Assembly (NCBI RefSeq): GCF_018143015.1
Contig: NC_054748.1
Coordinates: 20,714,406 to 20,778,405, forward strand
DNA from: Lytechinus variegatus
Lineage: Eukaryota > Echinodermata > Echinoidea > Temnopleuroida > Toxopneustidae
DNA length: 64,000 bases
Direction: 5' to 3'
Positions 33,724 to 45,589 of this stretch are shown in pieces. The position numbers and the translations under genes were made by a program. Numbering within the stretch: position 1 is the first letter of the stretch; the number at the start of each line of letters is the position of its first letter. The notes under the pieces are model-generated. The model worked only from the letters and a program-made list of their open reading frames with translations, did not search any database and was not told the DNA's origin.

Positions 33724-36177
33724 AAACTATGGTTTAAAGGGTCAAATAATCCACCAGGACAAATAAAAAGGACCGCCAGAAGCCTAATATTTCCAAAAAT
33801 CCAAGATGGCTTCCAAAAATGGAGTCTAAATTGATTGCTGCTACTGAAAAATTGAATTACTTCATTAAGAATCCACCCGAGATGTATGATTTTGGTGTCA
33901 AAACTATTGTTTAGAGGGTCAATGATACACTTATACAAGAAAAAAGGACCGCCAGTGGTCCAGTATGTCCAAAAATCGAAGATGGCTTGTAAAAATGGAG
34001 TCAAAATGGCTGTTGTTACAAACAAATTAACATAGTTCATTTAATAGCTGCCTGGAAAATGATAGTAAGCTGTCTAAACTATGGTTTAAAGGGTCAAATA
34101 ATCCACCAGGACAAATAAAAAGGACCGCCAGAAGCCTAATATTTCCAAAAATCCAAGATGGCTTCCAAAAATGGAGTCTAAATTGATTGCTGCTACTGAA
34201 AAATTGAATTACTTCATTAAGAATCCACCCGAGATGTATGATTTTGGTGTCGAAACTATTGTTTAGAGGGTCAATGATACACTAATACAAGAAAAAAGGA
34301 CCGCCAGTGGTCCAGTATGTCAAAAAATCGAAGATGGCTTGTAAAAATGGAGTCTAAAATGGGTGTTGTTACAAACAAATTAACAGTTCATTTAATAGCT
34401 GCCTGGAAAATGAATCCACCCGAGATGTATGATTTTGGTGTCAAAACTATGGTTTAAAGGGTCAAATAATACATTACAAGAAGATAAAAGGACACTCAAT
34501 AGTCCAGTATGTCAAAAAAAATCAAAGATGGCTGCCAAAAATGGAGTCTAAAGTGGCTGCTATTACTTACAAAGGGACATTAGTGTATTTTACAACCGCG
34601 TGAGAGATATTACTAGTATTTTGGTGTCTATAGTTTCAGGAGTCATACTCTGGGACCCCTCACAATGATATGCAATTGTCCATTTTGCATTACAATCCAA
34701 GAGGTCTTCCAAAATGGCGTGTAACTCCCATCACTTATAAAAAGTCATACTTCATATCCACCTGTAAGAAGTGAATTGGCAAATATAGGACAGGAAAGTA
34801 ACAAGGATGTTCAGCTTTTCATTATGTGCAAAAATCCAAGGGGATAAAATTATTGAAAAATACCTGCTATTACCTGCTCCTGAAACCGTAAGCCATACGA
34901 TCAGTTATCCCCAATGCATTTAAGAGTTGATACCGCTATTATTCTTCACAGGTGGATATTTTATGAATTAATGCTATTTTCAAATGATAGGAGTCATTGA
35001 GACGCCATCTGGGACTTTAAGGCAAAATGGACAACTGCATATCATTGTTAATAGTAAAAATAATATTATTTTACCCTTGAAAACATAGAATAAACACCAC
35101 AATCATATCTCTCAGGTGGATTTTTAAAAATAAATTTGTCATTTTTCAGTCACAGCAGTCAATTAAGATTTGATCTTTGGAAGCCATCTTGGGCTTTTTG
35201 ACATACTGGACCACTGGCTGTCCTTGTAACTTGTGTCAATATATTATTTGGCTCTATAAACCATGGTTTACACACCAAACTCATATCTGCCAGGCAGATA
35301 TAAAATGAACAATGTCCATTAGTATGTAGAAACTCAAACTTAATTTTAGAAGCCGTCTTCGATTCTTGGACATACTGGACCACTGACTGTCCTTTTATTT
35401 TTTCCTAATGTTTTATTTGACCCTTTAAACCACAGTATAGATACCACAATCATATATATATATATGGATTTTTAGTGAAGTATTCCATTTTCAATAACAA
35501 AATGGAGTCTATAAAATTGACTGCTCAGTCAATTTTATAGACTCCATTTTTGGAATCCATCTTAAATTTCTGGACATGCAGGACCACTGACTGTCCTTTG
35601 AACTTTCATGATATTTTATTTGACCCTTTAGACAATGGTTTGACAACAAAATCATATATCCCAGGCAGATATCAAAATAATGTACTATGTCCATTTGTAA
35701 GTAAAAAAAAATCCATTTTAGACTCCATTTCTGGAAGCCATCTTGGATTTATGACATCCTGGACCAATGAATGTCCTCTTAACCTGTCGTAATGCACTAT
35801 AAAACCCTTTTAACCATGTTTAAGACCAAAAAATATCATCTCCCAGGCAGATGATAGATAGACTATCTCAATTTAGACTCCATTTTTACAAGCCATCTTT
35901 GATTTTTATGTCAATTTTTCAGTAACAGCAGTAAATTTAAGCTCCATTTTTGGAAGAAATCTTGGATTTTTTGACATACTGGACCACTGACCATGCTGAC
36001 TGTCCTTTTAAAGACCCTGACCGGTGTAAAAACAATCATATATCAAAATAAAGGTAATGATTCATACAATACAAATATACCAAAATTATTACATATATCT
36101 CCCTCCAATAGTTAAAAATATTAAATAAAAATCAAAGAAACTGCTCCTCCAAATTACGCTTTGATTGAGCACCCCCA

Positions 36178-36690
36178 CGTCGCCTGGAAATGATGACGTC
36201 ACGTTGTGTCTGGAGGGTTGTGATTCCATAGGTTTGTGTACAAAAGCATTGGGTATTTTCTTCCATTTCCATGTTATGAATCCATTTTTTTTTTGTTTTC
36301 AGATGAAAATGGCACTCAAAATTATTCACTGTTCAAATTGTTGTAAACCTACAACTATTCACTACTTTTTTTGTGATTTCTTTGTTTGGCTCTTATTGGG
36401 CCTAAATTGCTATGTCAGGAAAAGTTGTTATACATAATCAAATGCAGATAGAATTGAAATCTGCGCCAAATAAGCAGGAAATAAAATATGGCAAAAACTA
36501 GTTCAAAACTGTAGATTTCATAAATTCAAGCTTGTGGGGAAAAAATATATGTGATATCCCTCTGTGATAGAAGTGAAGAGAATGAAATGCGTTATCTGGA
36601 AAACAAAAAAATCACCCAGTTTTTCTCTGTACAAACCTATGGAATCACGACGCTTCTTACACAACGTGACGTCACGGTCTCGAGGCAGGT
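36178..36690. mobile_element. Foldback element with CRE-like arms
   Basis: The left part has TGACGTCACGTTGTG followed by GTGATTCCATAGGTTTG; the right part holds the mirror CAAACCTATGGAATCAC then ACAACGTGACGTCACG. The arms are about 60 bp and imperfect, the loop about 400 bp. It lies in the right arm of the giant repeat. Edges are approximate. Confidence 0.55.
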
Positions 36691-36960
36691 GAAAAGCACA
36701 ATAAAGCCTATTTTCTAAACGGGGTTCGAAGCCCGATAATTGGAATATTCTTAAGCAAAATACTCAGCTGGGAAGCGGTGAAAATGCATAAAGCATACCT
36801 TGCTGTATTTAGTAGCTTATAAGCTTTCGATTGGTATATAATTTGTCAGTCTCATTTTTGGGTCCGGTCTGGATCTTTAACCTGTCCTAATGTATTTTAT
36901 GCCTCTTAAAACCATGGTTTAGACACGAAAATGATATCTGTCACGTGGATGTAAATTTAA

Positions 36961-37560
36961 AGGACAAGTCCACCCCAACAAAAACTTGATTTGAATAAAA
37001 AGAGAAAAATTCAATAAGCATAACACTGAAAATTTCATCAAAATCGGATGTAAAATAAGAAACTTATGGACATTTCAAAGTTTCACTTCATTTCACAAAA
37101 ACAGTTATATGAACGAGCCAGCTACATCCAAATGAGAGAGTTGATGATGTCATTCACTCACTATTTCTTTTGTTTTTTATTGTTTGAAATATGAAATATT
37201 TTGATTTTCTCATCATTGTCATGTGAAATGTAGTTTCATTCCTCCCTGAACACGTGGAATTCCATTATTTTAACATTTTGTGCTTCAGGCAAGGAGGTCC
37301 TAATCGTCAAATTCGTAAAAACTGAAATATTGTATAATTCAAACAATAAAAAACAAAAGAAATAGTGAGTGACATCATCAACTCTCTCATTTGGATGTAA
37401 CTGGCTCGTTCATATAACTATTTTGTTAAAAATAAGCGAAACTTTGAAATGTCATAACTTTCTTATTTTACATCCGATTTTGATGAAATCTTCAGCATTG
37501 TGCTTGTCTGATTTTTCTCTATTGATTCACATTAACATTTTTCTGAGGTGGACTTGACCT
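36961..37560. mobile_element. Complete 600-bp TTAA-flanked foldback element
   Basis: Ends AGGACAAGTCCACC and GGTGGACTTGACCT are inverted (one mismatch) and flanked by TTAA (36957-36960, 37561-37564). The two halves mirror each other for most of their length. Other, incomplete copies are scattered in the window. No ORF. Confidence 0.8.
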
Positions 37561-38492
37561 TTAACTGTGTCCCTTTGTAAGGAATAGCAGCCACTTCAGA
37601 CGCCAGTTTTTGAAACTGTCTGGGAATTTTGGACATACTGGACCACTGAAACTCCTTTTAACCTGTCCTAATGTATTATTTACCCTTTAAACCATGGTTT
37701 AGATACCACAATCATATATCTCAAGCAGATATTAAATGTACAAATGTCAATTTTTAAGTAATAGCAACCATTTTAGACCCCATTTTGGAAGCAATCTTGG
37801 ATTTTTGGACATACTTGACCACTGACTGTCCTTGTAACCTGTCCAAATGTACTACCTGACCTTTAACACCACTGAATAAAAACAAAATCAAAGATACTAA
37901 CATTAGTAATCGATGAATTGTGGATTTTCATGCTTTGGCGGCCATTTTAGACGCCATCTTGGATTTTTGGGTATACTGGTCTGCTTATGCTCACTCTAAC
38001 CTGTATCAATAGCTCTTTTTACACCTTTAAACCATTAAATATGCACCAAATTTTGATGTCTAGGGTGGATGATGAGTGGGATATGTCCATATTCTGTGAA
38101 TGGCGGCCATTTTGGACGCCATCTTGGATTACGGAAAACCCTCAAGGAGGATATATGAGGACTTTTAGTATGTTATTCTAGACATATTTCTGGACCTATC
38201 CTGAAAAAATCAGCTTGTTACCAAAAATTTCCATGTTAAACCTAATGCTCTTGGCGTAATGTGGGATTAGCACTGTTTAATAAAATATGTTTAATCAGTC
38301 AAAGTTGGTCCTTATTGTAAAATCTGTAAAAACTAAAATATTGTATAATAAAAACAATACTAGATTTTAATTTGTCATGCGGACGAATCAGGTGGTCTGT
38401 CGTAGACACACAAATACCAGTATATAAACATAAATAATTATTTAACAAATGAGTAGATATAAGATTGAAAGATAGACAGTCAGATAGACATA

Positions 38493-40305
38493 CAGTTGGC
38501 AGCAAAATTATTCAACCCCCTCTATTTTTTCACATTATGTCATAATGAATAACATTACAACTGCAGACTGTTACTGAACCATAAGATAGTTAGCAGACAG
38601 TTAATTACTAAAGAATACCAGAAAAAAAAATCAAAATTTTACTTCACATTTTTTTTAATTGCAATTTTTGCACAAAAAGCATGTTGCAAAATTATTCAAC
38701 CCCCTATTGACACACAAGAAAGGAATGCACAAATAATGACAATTTAAAAGCCAGTGCATATATTCTGAGGTGAATGCTGATTTTGTTTATCCTCCACCTG
38801 AAACTGGAACCTTTATATGCACAACAAACAAGTTGTAACGTCATTCAACCCAGGTGGATGTGTCTTTATGCAGCATCCATCTGCTGCAATGACCTCCTGC
38901 AGATAAGATGAATAGCCTCTCACAAGCACCTCACAATGCTCCTTAGGATTTTGGCCCATTCCTCTTGCACAATGGTCACAAAGGTCAGCGATGCTCGTTG
39001 GTCTAGGTGTTGCAACAGCTTCTGTTAGATCCCACCACAATTTCTTGATTGGGTTCAGGTCTGTAGACTGTGGTGGCCACTCAATGACCTTCCATCCTTT
39101 CTTCTCCAGCCAAGCGTTTGTAGATTTGGAGCTGTGCTTGGGGGTCATTGTCTGGCTTGAATGTCCAATGATGTCCAAGCTAGCGCCAACTTCTTTACAG
39201 ACGGGTTGACATTCTCCACTAGAATATATCCTGGTACCAGACAGAAACCATGATGCCTTCAATACGATGGAGATACCCTGTACCAGTAGAAGCAAAGCAA
39301 CCCCACAGCATCACAGTCCCTCCTGTGCTTCACAGTAGCCAGAATGTTCTTCTCTTTGTACGCTTCCTTCTTCCTGCGCCACACGTATCATTGATTCATA
39401 GGACCAAAGAGCTCCAGCTTGGTTTCATCAGTCCAGAGAACATTGTCCCAGAACTTCCGTGGCTTTGTCAGGTTGCTTCTAGCAAACTGGAGGCGACGTT
39501 TCTTGTGATGTTGCTTCAGAAGTGAGTGTGCGTCTAGGGATTCTTGCCCTCAGGGATTCTTGCCCTCAGGCCTTCAGCATGAAGTGTTTGGTGCACTGTG
39601 TCCACAGAAACCTCTGTGCCCCCTTTAGCCGGTCCTCCTTCAGCTCCTTTGCTGTAAACCTTGGGGTTCTTGTCCACTTGTCTTCTCATGAACCTTGCTG
39701 CAGCTGCTGAAAACTTCCTCTTTCGTCCACGACCATTTTTTGTATCTGTAGCACCAGTGGCTCTGAACTTACGATTGATGCTCCCAACAGTGTCACTGTA
39801 TATGGGGACATTCAAGAGCTTGGATGTCTTCTTGTAGCCATTCTCTTTCTTGTGCAAAGCTACAATCTCCTCCCTAAATTTCTGGGACCACTTTTTAGCC
39901 TTAACCATTTTGTCAGCATAGTGCAAGGGACATCAGCATGTAGGGCCTTCTGATTCAAGGCAAACAAATTGGGTGGATATTAATCATGCAAATTATGTAC
40001 ATTGCTATGTGTGTCATGGCTGAATTCACCTCTAAACATGTACACCTGTCTTGCCATTAGTCATTAATAATGCATATTAGTGCATATTCATAGGGGGTTG
40101 AATAATTTTGCCACCTTCTTTTAATGTGAAAACAGCAATTTAGAATAGACTAGGAATTAAATCTGGATTTTTTTCTGGTATTCAATTGTAATTAACTATC
40201 TTTTGACTACTTTAATGATTCGGTAACAATCTACAGTTGCAACATCATTAAATCCACCAAAATGTCAAAAATGTGAGGGGGGTTGAATAATTTTGCTGCT
40301 AACTG
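38493..40305 (-). mobile_element. Tc1-type DNA transposon
   Basis: Termini begin CAGTTGGCAGCAAAATTATT on the left and, read inward, CAGTTAGCAGCAAAATTATT on the right, flanked by TA (38491-38492, 40306-40307). A second internal pair, GCAAAATTATTCAACCCCC near 38687 and its mirror near 40090-40112, gives the IR/DR layout of Tc1 elements such as Sleeping Beauty. A broken transposase lies between. Confidence 0.93.
38813..39926 (-). pseudogene. Tc1 transposase, DD34E type, inactivated
   Basis: Translation probably starts at the Met of MVKAKKWSQKFREE (39908). The first ~130 residues carry the helix-turn-helix DNA-binding part (KKTSKLLNVP, RGRKRKFS). The catalytic part follows in several frames: WTDETKLELFG (first Asp) near 39430, the PKHSSKSTNAWL region near 39130 whose DND motif is out of frame, and WPPQSTDLNPIKKLWWDL near 39040. 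The catalytic Glu of the usual NPIE is Lys here. At least two frameshifts, a TGA and a 16-bp tandem duplication (39536 and 39552) also break it. The enzyme cannot be active from this copy. Confidence 0.9.
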
Positions 40306-40339
40306 TACATATTTAAACAGATACACATAAGAAAGATAG

Positions 40340-40920
40340 ATAAACATACATAATTGAAATACATAAATATTAAATTGAAAGATAAATGGATCGATAGACA
40401 AATTCAAACTAGATATACGACAGATAGAGCATAGCTAGATAGATAAACAGACATACAGATAGAGAGATAGAAAGAAGGATAGATAGTAAGATAAATATAT
40501 CATGTAGGTAGATAGATAGATAGATATAGCAGACAGATATATAGATGGATAGAGAGAGAGAGCGAGAGAGCAAGAGACAGACAAATAGATTGATATAGAA
40601 AGATTTTTCAATTTTCAAACAGATAGATATATTAGAGAAATAGATAGCCAGACTGATAGATGGATAGATAGACATATTTAAACAGATAGATATATATGTT
40701 AGACAGAGAGTGAGAGGTCGATAGACAGATAGATAGATATACTGTAGGTCTACAATATAGACAGACATATGGATAGATAGATAGATCTGAGTGAGAGATA
40801 GAGACATATTCAAACAGGTAGATACCGGTATATATTTGACAGAGAGATAGATAGATGTCATGTAGGTAGATAGATAGACAGACAGATAGATAGAAAGATA
40901 GATTTTAACATAGACAGCGG
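40340..40920. repeat. GATA/CAGA microsatellite
   Basis: Imperfect runs of GATA, GACA and GAGA over about 580 bp. The 200-codon Ser/Tyr/Ile/Leu-rich minus-strand frame is a by-product. Confidence 0.9.
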
Positions 40921-40927
40921 ATAGATA

Positions 40928-41003
40928 GACCAGCGGACTCGAACCCCTGCCTGCATGGTTGAATGAGATGCAAGTCTGACGCCTAACCGATTGAGCTGGA
41001 ATA
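40928..41003 (-). mobile_element. tRNA-like SINE head
   Basis: On the minus strand AGCTCAATCGGTTAGGCG and GGGGTTCGAGTCC match A and B boxes at tRNA spacing. The acceptor stem pairs only weakly. It abuts the GATA tract, which may have grown from its tail. Not scored as a functional tRNA gene. Confidence 0.5.
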
Positions 41004-41005
41004 TT

Positions 41006-42384
41006 TTCCATAGACTTGACACGTAAGGAAAATACGAGAATCTCAATTCAATTTTGCAAGTGAAACACGGGCATGATCCCGGCATCTGATCGAAAAATAA
41101 ACGCAACACTCCCGAAAGCTTAGAATCTCAGCTACAACATACTAAAAGCTCAGGGATAACTGACAAGAAAAAATGGAGATATGACTCACGAAATAAAGGA
41201 ATGTAGAATCTAGTTTTGAGAAAAAGTCATGTCCCATAGAGATTACACGCAAAATGAGTAAAAATGACACGCCTTTATTATTTGCAATTTTTTAGGATGA
41301 TCCGTTTATTGAAATGAAAAATAAAGGCAATAATTCAGAAAGAGTAAGACCTAAGCTACAACATATCAAAAATTGGGTGAAATTTGATCAATATTCAAGG
41401 AGTTAGAACCAAATTTGTATAATTATATTGACGTCATAACACGCAAAATGGATATTTTGACTTCCGATGCCATTTTAATGATGTCATAATATACGTTAGG
41501 GTCCAATGAGACATGAATCATATGTATGATTTATATTCTATCGAAATATGAAAAAAATCTGGAGGTCAACGGACTATTTAAAGAGCTACAGTGAATTTGC
41601 AATAGGCATGTTTTTGCCCATATATGGCAAATATATTTGAAATGTATATTTTTGAAATGCTTAAAATGACCTGAAACGTACCCAAATATTTTTACAGGCC
41701 ATTTGGAGGATTTTTTTAGCTTTGACGCGCCATGACCTTTGATGACATTGAGAGTTGACCCTTGACCTGAAGTTAATGCGATGTAAATATTGTTGATTTT
41801 TGATAATTGATAATGACGATATGATCAAATTAAGAATTTTACAAAATGGCGCATAGATGACGTCATCATGACCATATGACCATGAAAAGCTTAGTATGCC
41901 GTCTTTATGATAGACTCTATATGTGACAGAAAAATCAGCCAAATTGATTCAGCCGATTCGGAGAAAAGTTGGCGACAAACATAGGTAATTAAGAATAAAT
42001 AAAGAAATAAAGAAAGAAAATTCTGACGAAATCAAGAGGTGATCTGTCATAGACAGACCGCCTAAAAAAACTTAAAAAACAGTGAGTGATGGACATCATC
42101 GACTCTCTCATCTGCATGTCACTGAGATTTACATATCAATGATCATTTTTTTAATGAAAAATTAGCGAATCTTTAAAATTTCTTATTTTACATCTGATTT
42201 GGATGAAATTTTCAGCATTATGCCAGTTTGATTTTTCTCTGTTTATTGAAATCAACATACCACATCGTCTATAATATACTAACCATTCGGTCTAATTGTC
42301 ACTTAGCCCATTTACCATTTTGTCTAATGAACATTTACAATGAAGGCTATACCCGTTTTGTGGAATATCCACATATCTGATATC
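41006..42384. repeat. Unclassified repeat plus partial AGGACAAGTCC-family copy
   Basis: 41100-41990 is AT-rich with no ORF. GATCTGTCATAGACAGACC near 42040 echoes GGTCTGTCGTAGACAC near 38395. 42070-42256 is a piece of the 36961-type element in reverse (GACATCATCGACTCTCTCAT, TTTTCAGCATTATG). Confidence 0.5.
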
Positions 42385-42545
42385 TGGGGAGCGTTTCATC
42401 AATATTTTCATCCGACAAGTTGTCAGATCTGACATCTTTCCATGATTTTCATTGGCTGAGAGGCACTGTTCCTATGGTAACTGTCGGATAAAATGGGACT
42501 TGTCGGATAAAACGTCCGACAAGTCCTTTCATGAAACGCCCCCCA
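42385..42545. mobile_element. 160-bp MITE with ACTTGTCGGA motifs
   Basis: Ends GGGGAGCGTTTCAT and ATGAAACGCCCCCC are inverted. Inside, TCCGACAAGT / ACTTGTCGGA occurs three times and AACTGTCGGATAAAA once. No clear target duplication; the ends are G/C homopolymer-like. Confidence 0.6.
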
Positions 42546-43022
42546 GATCTAACATCACATAGTCTATATGCTTAGGTGAACTGGGCATTTCCGCAGTAAA
42601 AGGATACTTATCAAAAATGTCCCTTGAATGCCCCTCAACCCTAATCCCATCAACCTACTCCATCCACTCGAGTCCTACCTCCCCCATATTCTCCTCAGTC
42701 CAATGAACACTGTTGCTGAGATCCACATTATAAAGTTAAAATGTTGCACTAAAGATGCAATTCATGTTTACTCAAGCATTAAATTTCAGTTTAAAAACTC
42801 ATGATTGATCATTTATTTATCACAGCACCCTCAACTTTGCAAGTTCCAAGGGACTCGCTTCTCAAAAACTGAAAGAAATTATTGGAACTGGAAGTACAAT
42901 TCCTGCCCAGCCTAATCATCACTTAAGTGGGCAGTGCTTACGCAAGCATGAATGGTTTTCCAACGTTTTGGTGTCATAGTTGACTTTGACTTTCCATATG
43001 ATTTAGGTCTCTTATGCCCAGA
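42546..43022. other. No feature recognised
   Basis: Ordinary AT-rich sequence without ORF or inverted ends. Confidence 0.3.
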
Positions 43023-44410
43023 CTCATAGGCGGATCCAGGGGGGGCCCAAGGGGCGCGGGCCCCCCCCTATTGGCGGAGCAAAAAAAAAGGAAAAAGAAA
43101 GAAAAAAAGAAAAGGAAAAGAGAGGAGAAAAGAAAAAAGGCAAACATAAGAGGAGGAACATGATTGAATAAAATAACATGAGGGAAGACTCTGAAAATAA
43201 TTTTTTGAAAATTCTATTTGTTAGGATATAAAATTTTTGCTCGCGCTTCGCGCTCTTGTCTTTTAGGGGATTTGCATATCTTGCTCAATATGGAGCTTGA
43301 AATATCAAACTTTCAAGTCAATATACAAACATATTTCAGCTGGGAAATTGAACTTTCATTATTTTGTTTAATTTACAAATTGAGTTTAAAAAAGTGCTCT
43401 GTAAAAATGTCTGTGTTATGGTCTGAATATTATCATTTTCTGCTTGCGCTGCATGCTCGCAAAATCTAATTTTGTCAGGTACCTATTATTTTCCTGTATT
43501 CCATAAAGTTCTAAAAAAATTCCCTATTCAGGTCAGATTGTCAAAACGTATCAGCTAGCGTTCCACGCTAGCATTTTGCGTAGTGAGTTATGTATCCCAA
43601 TATTATTTCTAAATCAAACTACTTTGATGACAGTTTATCAAAAATTTCGGCTCGCGATTTCCGCTCGCATTGATTGATATCATGCATTTTATGCATAATT
43701 ACAAAAGTGCTTTAAATGTCCAGTTTTCAGGCCATAATATTAACAGATTTCGCGCTCTCATGCTTAGGAAGAGAAATAGGAAGATAATCATAATTTTCTT
43801 ATGATGATATAATGTCCCGGTCCTATGTAAAACTTCAAAGTAATAATAATAAAATACATCAGCTCTTTATTAACTGTCATCCATCACGATTCACAATATT
43901 CCCACAAAGTGTTTGCAATACAGAGCTTAAATTGACCCTTTGTTAGATGGGAATATCATATATTTTTAGCTCGCGCTTTGCGCTCGCTTTATTAATTTTC
44001 ATGATAAGAAAGGTACTTAGAATACCAAATTCTAGGTCGAAATCTAAAACACGCGTTAATTCAGATATGCAGATTGTTCTCTATTTAAATCATTATCCAG
44101 TTTCAGATCACAATATCAAAAAGTGTCTGCTCGCGGATAAATAATTTATCCTTTTCATGATTTACAAAACATGAATACAGTGTCCAGAATTTTTTCCGCT
44201 CGCGCGTCGTGCTCGCATCAATGAAGTTTAGTTTAAATACTTAGAGTCCTTCAAAGATTACAAAAAGTGCTTAGCATTTCCATTATTCAGGTATCAAAGG
44301 TCAAAATTTTTCAGCTCGCGATATTTGAATGTTGAAATATGTAATGTCTTCATGGCTAAATGCAAGCAGTCCATAACAGGTACAATTTCGAGCAGTTCAA
44401 AACGTATTCC

Positions 44411-44936
44411 ATTCACGAGTGGATACCATGCGCGACCATGGGGTCTCGAAAAGCACCCTGAACACGTAATTTCCTTATTCTGAAAACGCACCCCTTAACA
44501 AGTATTGGCATGTGAAACCCTAACCTCAACAAGTATTGGAAACAAAACGATACTCTTGGCAAATATTCCCTGAAATGAACCCCTAAACAAGTACAGGAAC
44601 GTTTTGTTGTTACGGGTCCTTCGGTCGTCGGCTTTACCCTATTTGGTTTAGTACGACCCCAACTTCTACACCTCGTGCAAACCGGACTCGAAACCCCTCT
44701 AAACACAAAGTGTTGGGGAAAAAAGGACATCCTTTATAAAACATTTTAATTTTGTTTTATCATCCCCGCAAATTCGACCCTAAACACGTAATTTTCCTAG
44801 TGAAATAGATACCCTTTTTTCATTATTTTTGTGTTTTTGACACCCTTATCACATTACGTACGTAACGTGCCCTATCGTGAAAAGGACACCCTTTTTACAT
44901 GTTTTTTTGGTCGCGCATGGTATCCACTCGTCAATG
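44411..44936. mobile_element. 526-bp MITE nested in the left arm
   Basis: Inverted ends share CATTNACGAGTGGATACC and continue ATGCGCGACCA (28 bp with one mismatch; N is C or G). The interior has repeated AACAAGTATTGG-like phrases. It is absent from the right arm, so it came in after the inverted repeat formed. Target duplication unclear. Confidence 0.68.
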
Positions 44937-45094
44937 TAAGTGGCCCCCCCAGGGAAAAAGTACATAAGATTTCCAAAAAATTAGCTCGCGCTTCGCGCTC
45001 GCATTATATAAATAAGGGTTATGGTATTATACATTTATGTTTCATAAGAATAAATCTAAAAAGTGACCATTAGGACTACCCCTTCAAAGAAACA

Positions 45095-45346
45095 AAAAAA
45101 ATCCTTGAGGATGTTGCTTTTAGCGTGGGGATCCCACACAGAGCTGCAGTACTCAACATGGGGGCGAACGAGGCTTTTGTATGCTTGTAGTTTTACTTTC
45201 TGAGAAGCATTTCCAAGATCACGACGGAGGAAGCCTATCATGCTATTAGCTTTGGAAACTGCTTTATCAACCTGAGTGTTCCATTTCATATCCAATGATA
45301 GAGTTACTCCAAGGTATCTGTGCTGGAGTCTATTTGATTTTTGCAA
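45095..45346 (-). pseudogene. LINE reverse-transcriptase thumb fragment
   Basis: The frame reads RYLGVTLSLDMKWNTQVDKA, then IGFLRRDLGN, AYKSLVRPHVEYCSSVWDPH: the typical stretch after the RT core in L2/CR1- and Jockey-related LINEs. About 80 codons are kept; both sides are cut, the C-terminal side at the junction with the large inverted repeat's left arm. Confidence 0.78.
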
Positions 45347-45387
45347 CGGGAAAATCTAATGAGTCATGGGTGATTCCATACGAGTAG

Positions 45388-45450
45388 GATGGGGGGTCGG
45401 GTGTCCGGACACTATATTTTTGAAGCCTTTTTTTGTCTTTGGATTACACA
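45388..45450 (+). repeat. GTCCGGAC repeat family, truncated copy 3
   Basis: GGTCGGGTGTCCGGACAC followed by TTTTTGAAGCC, as in copy 1, stopping after about 65 bp. Just before it lies GGGTGATTCCATACG (45366), identical to the left end of the element at 59925. Confidence 0.6.
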
Positions 45451-45589
45451 AAAAAATATAGATCTACGCGACATTTCGACAATAATATGATATCTAGTCT
45501 CTGACCAGTTTGCTTGAGCAATAGGCCTAACGATTTTTTTGTTGTTGTCAATAATGAAGTTATAGTGGCTACATTTAGCAACGTTTCCC

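Larger units (their letters stand above)
31140..38254. repeat. Giant inverted repeat with tandemly repeated arms
   Basis: The outer ends CCAAGAGCATTAGG (31140) and CCTAATGCTCTTGG (ends 38254) are inverted. So are the next blocks, with CTCCTTGAGGGTTTTCCGTA on the left mirrored on the right near 38130. Each arm is a tandem array: left-arm units marked by CCAAAAATCCAAGATGG start near 31433, 31595, 31755, 33197, 33792, 33969, 34143, 34320 and 34510, i.e. about 160-190 bp once insertions are removed. The right arm carries the same units inverted (CCATCTTGGATTTTTGGACATACTGG). The turn is near 34.8-34.9 kb. Three or four other elements are nested inside. No coding capacity was found. Confidence 0.82.

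Noticed and set aside
13811..41003. Four tRNA-like segments (13811, 16844, 33635 and 40928) as functional tRNA genes
   Set aside because: A and B boxes are present but stems or anticodon arms do not close properly, and SINE bodies or tails follow.
40409..41011. 200-codon minus-strand ORF rich in Ser, Tyr, Ile and Leu
   Set aside because: It is the translation of a GATA/CAGA microsatellite.
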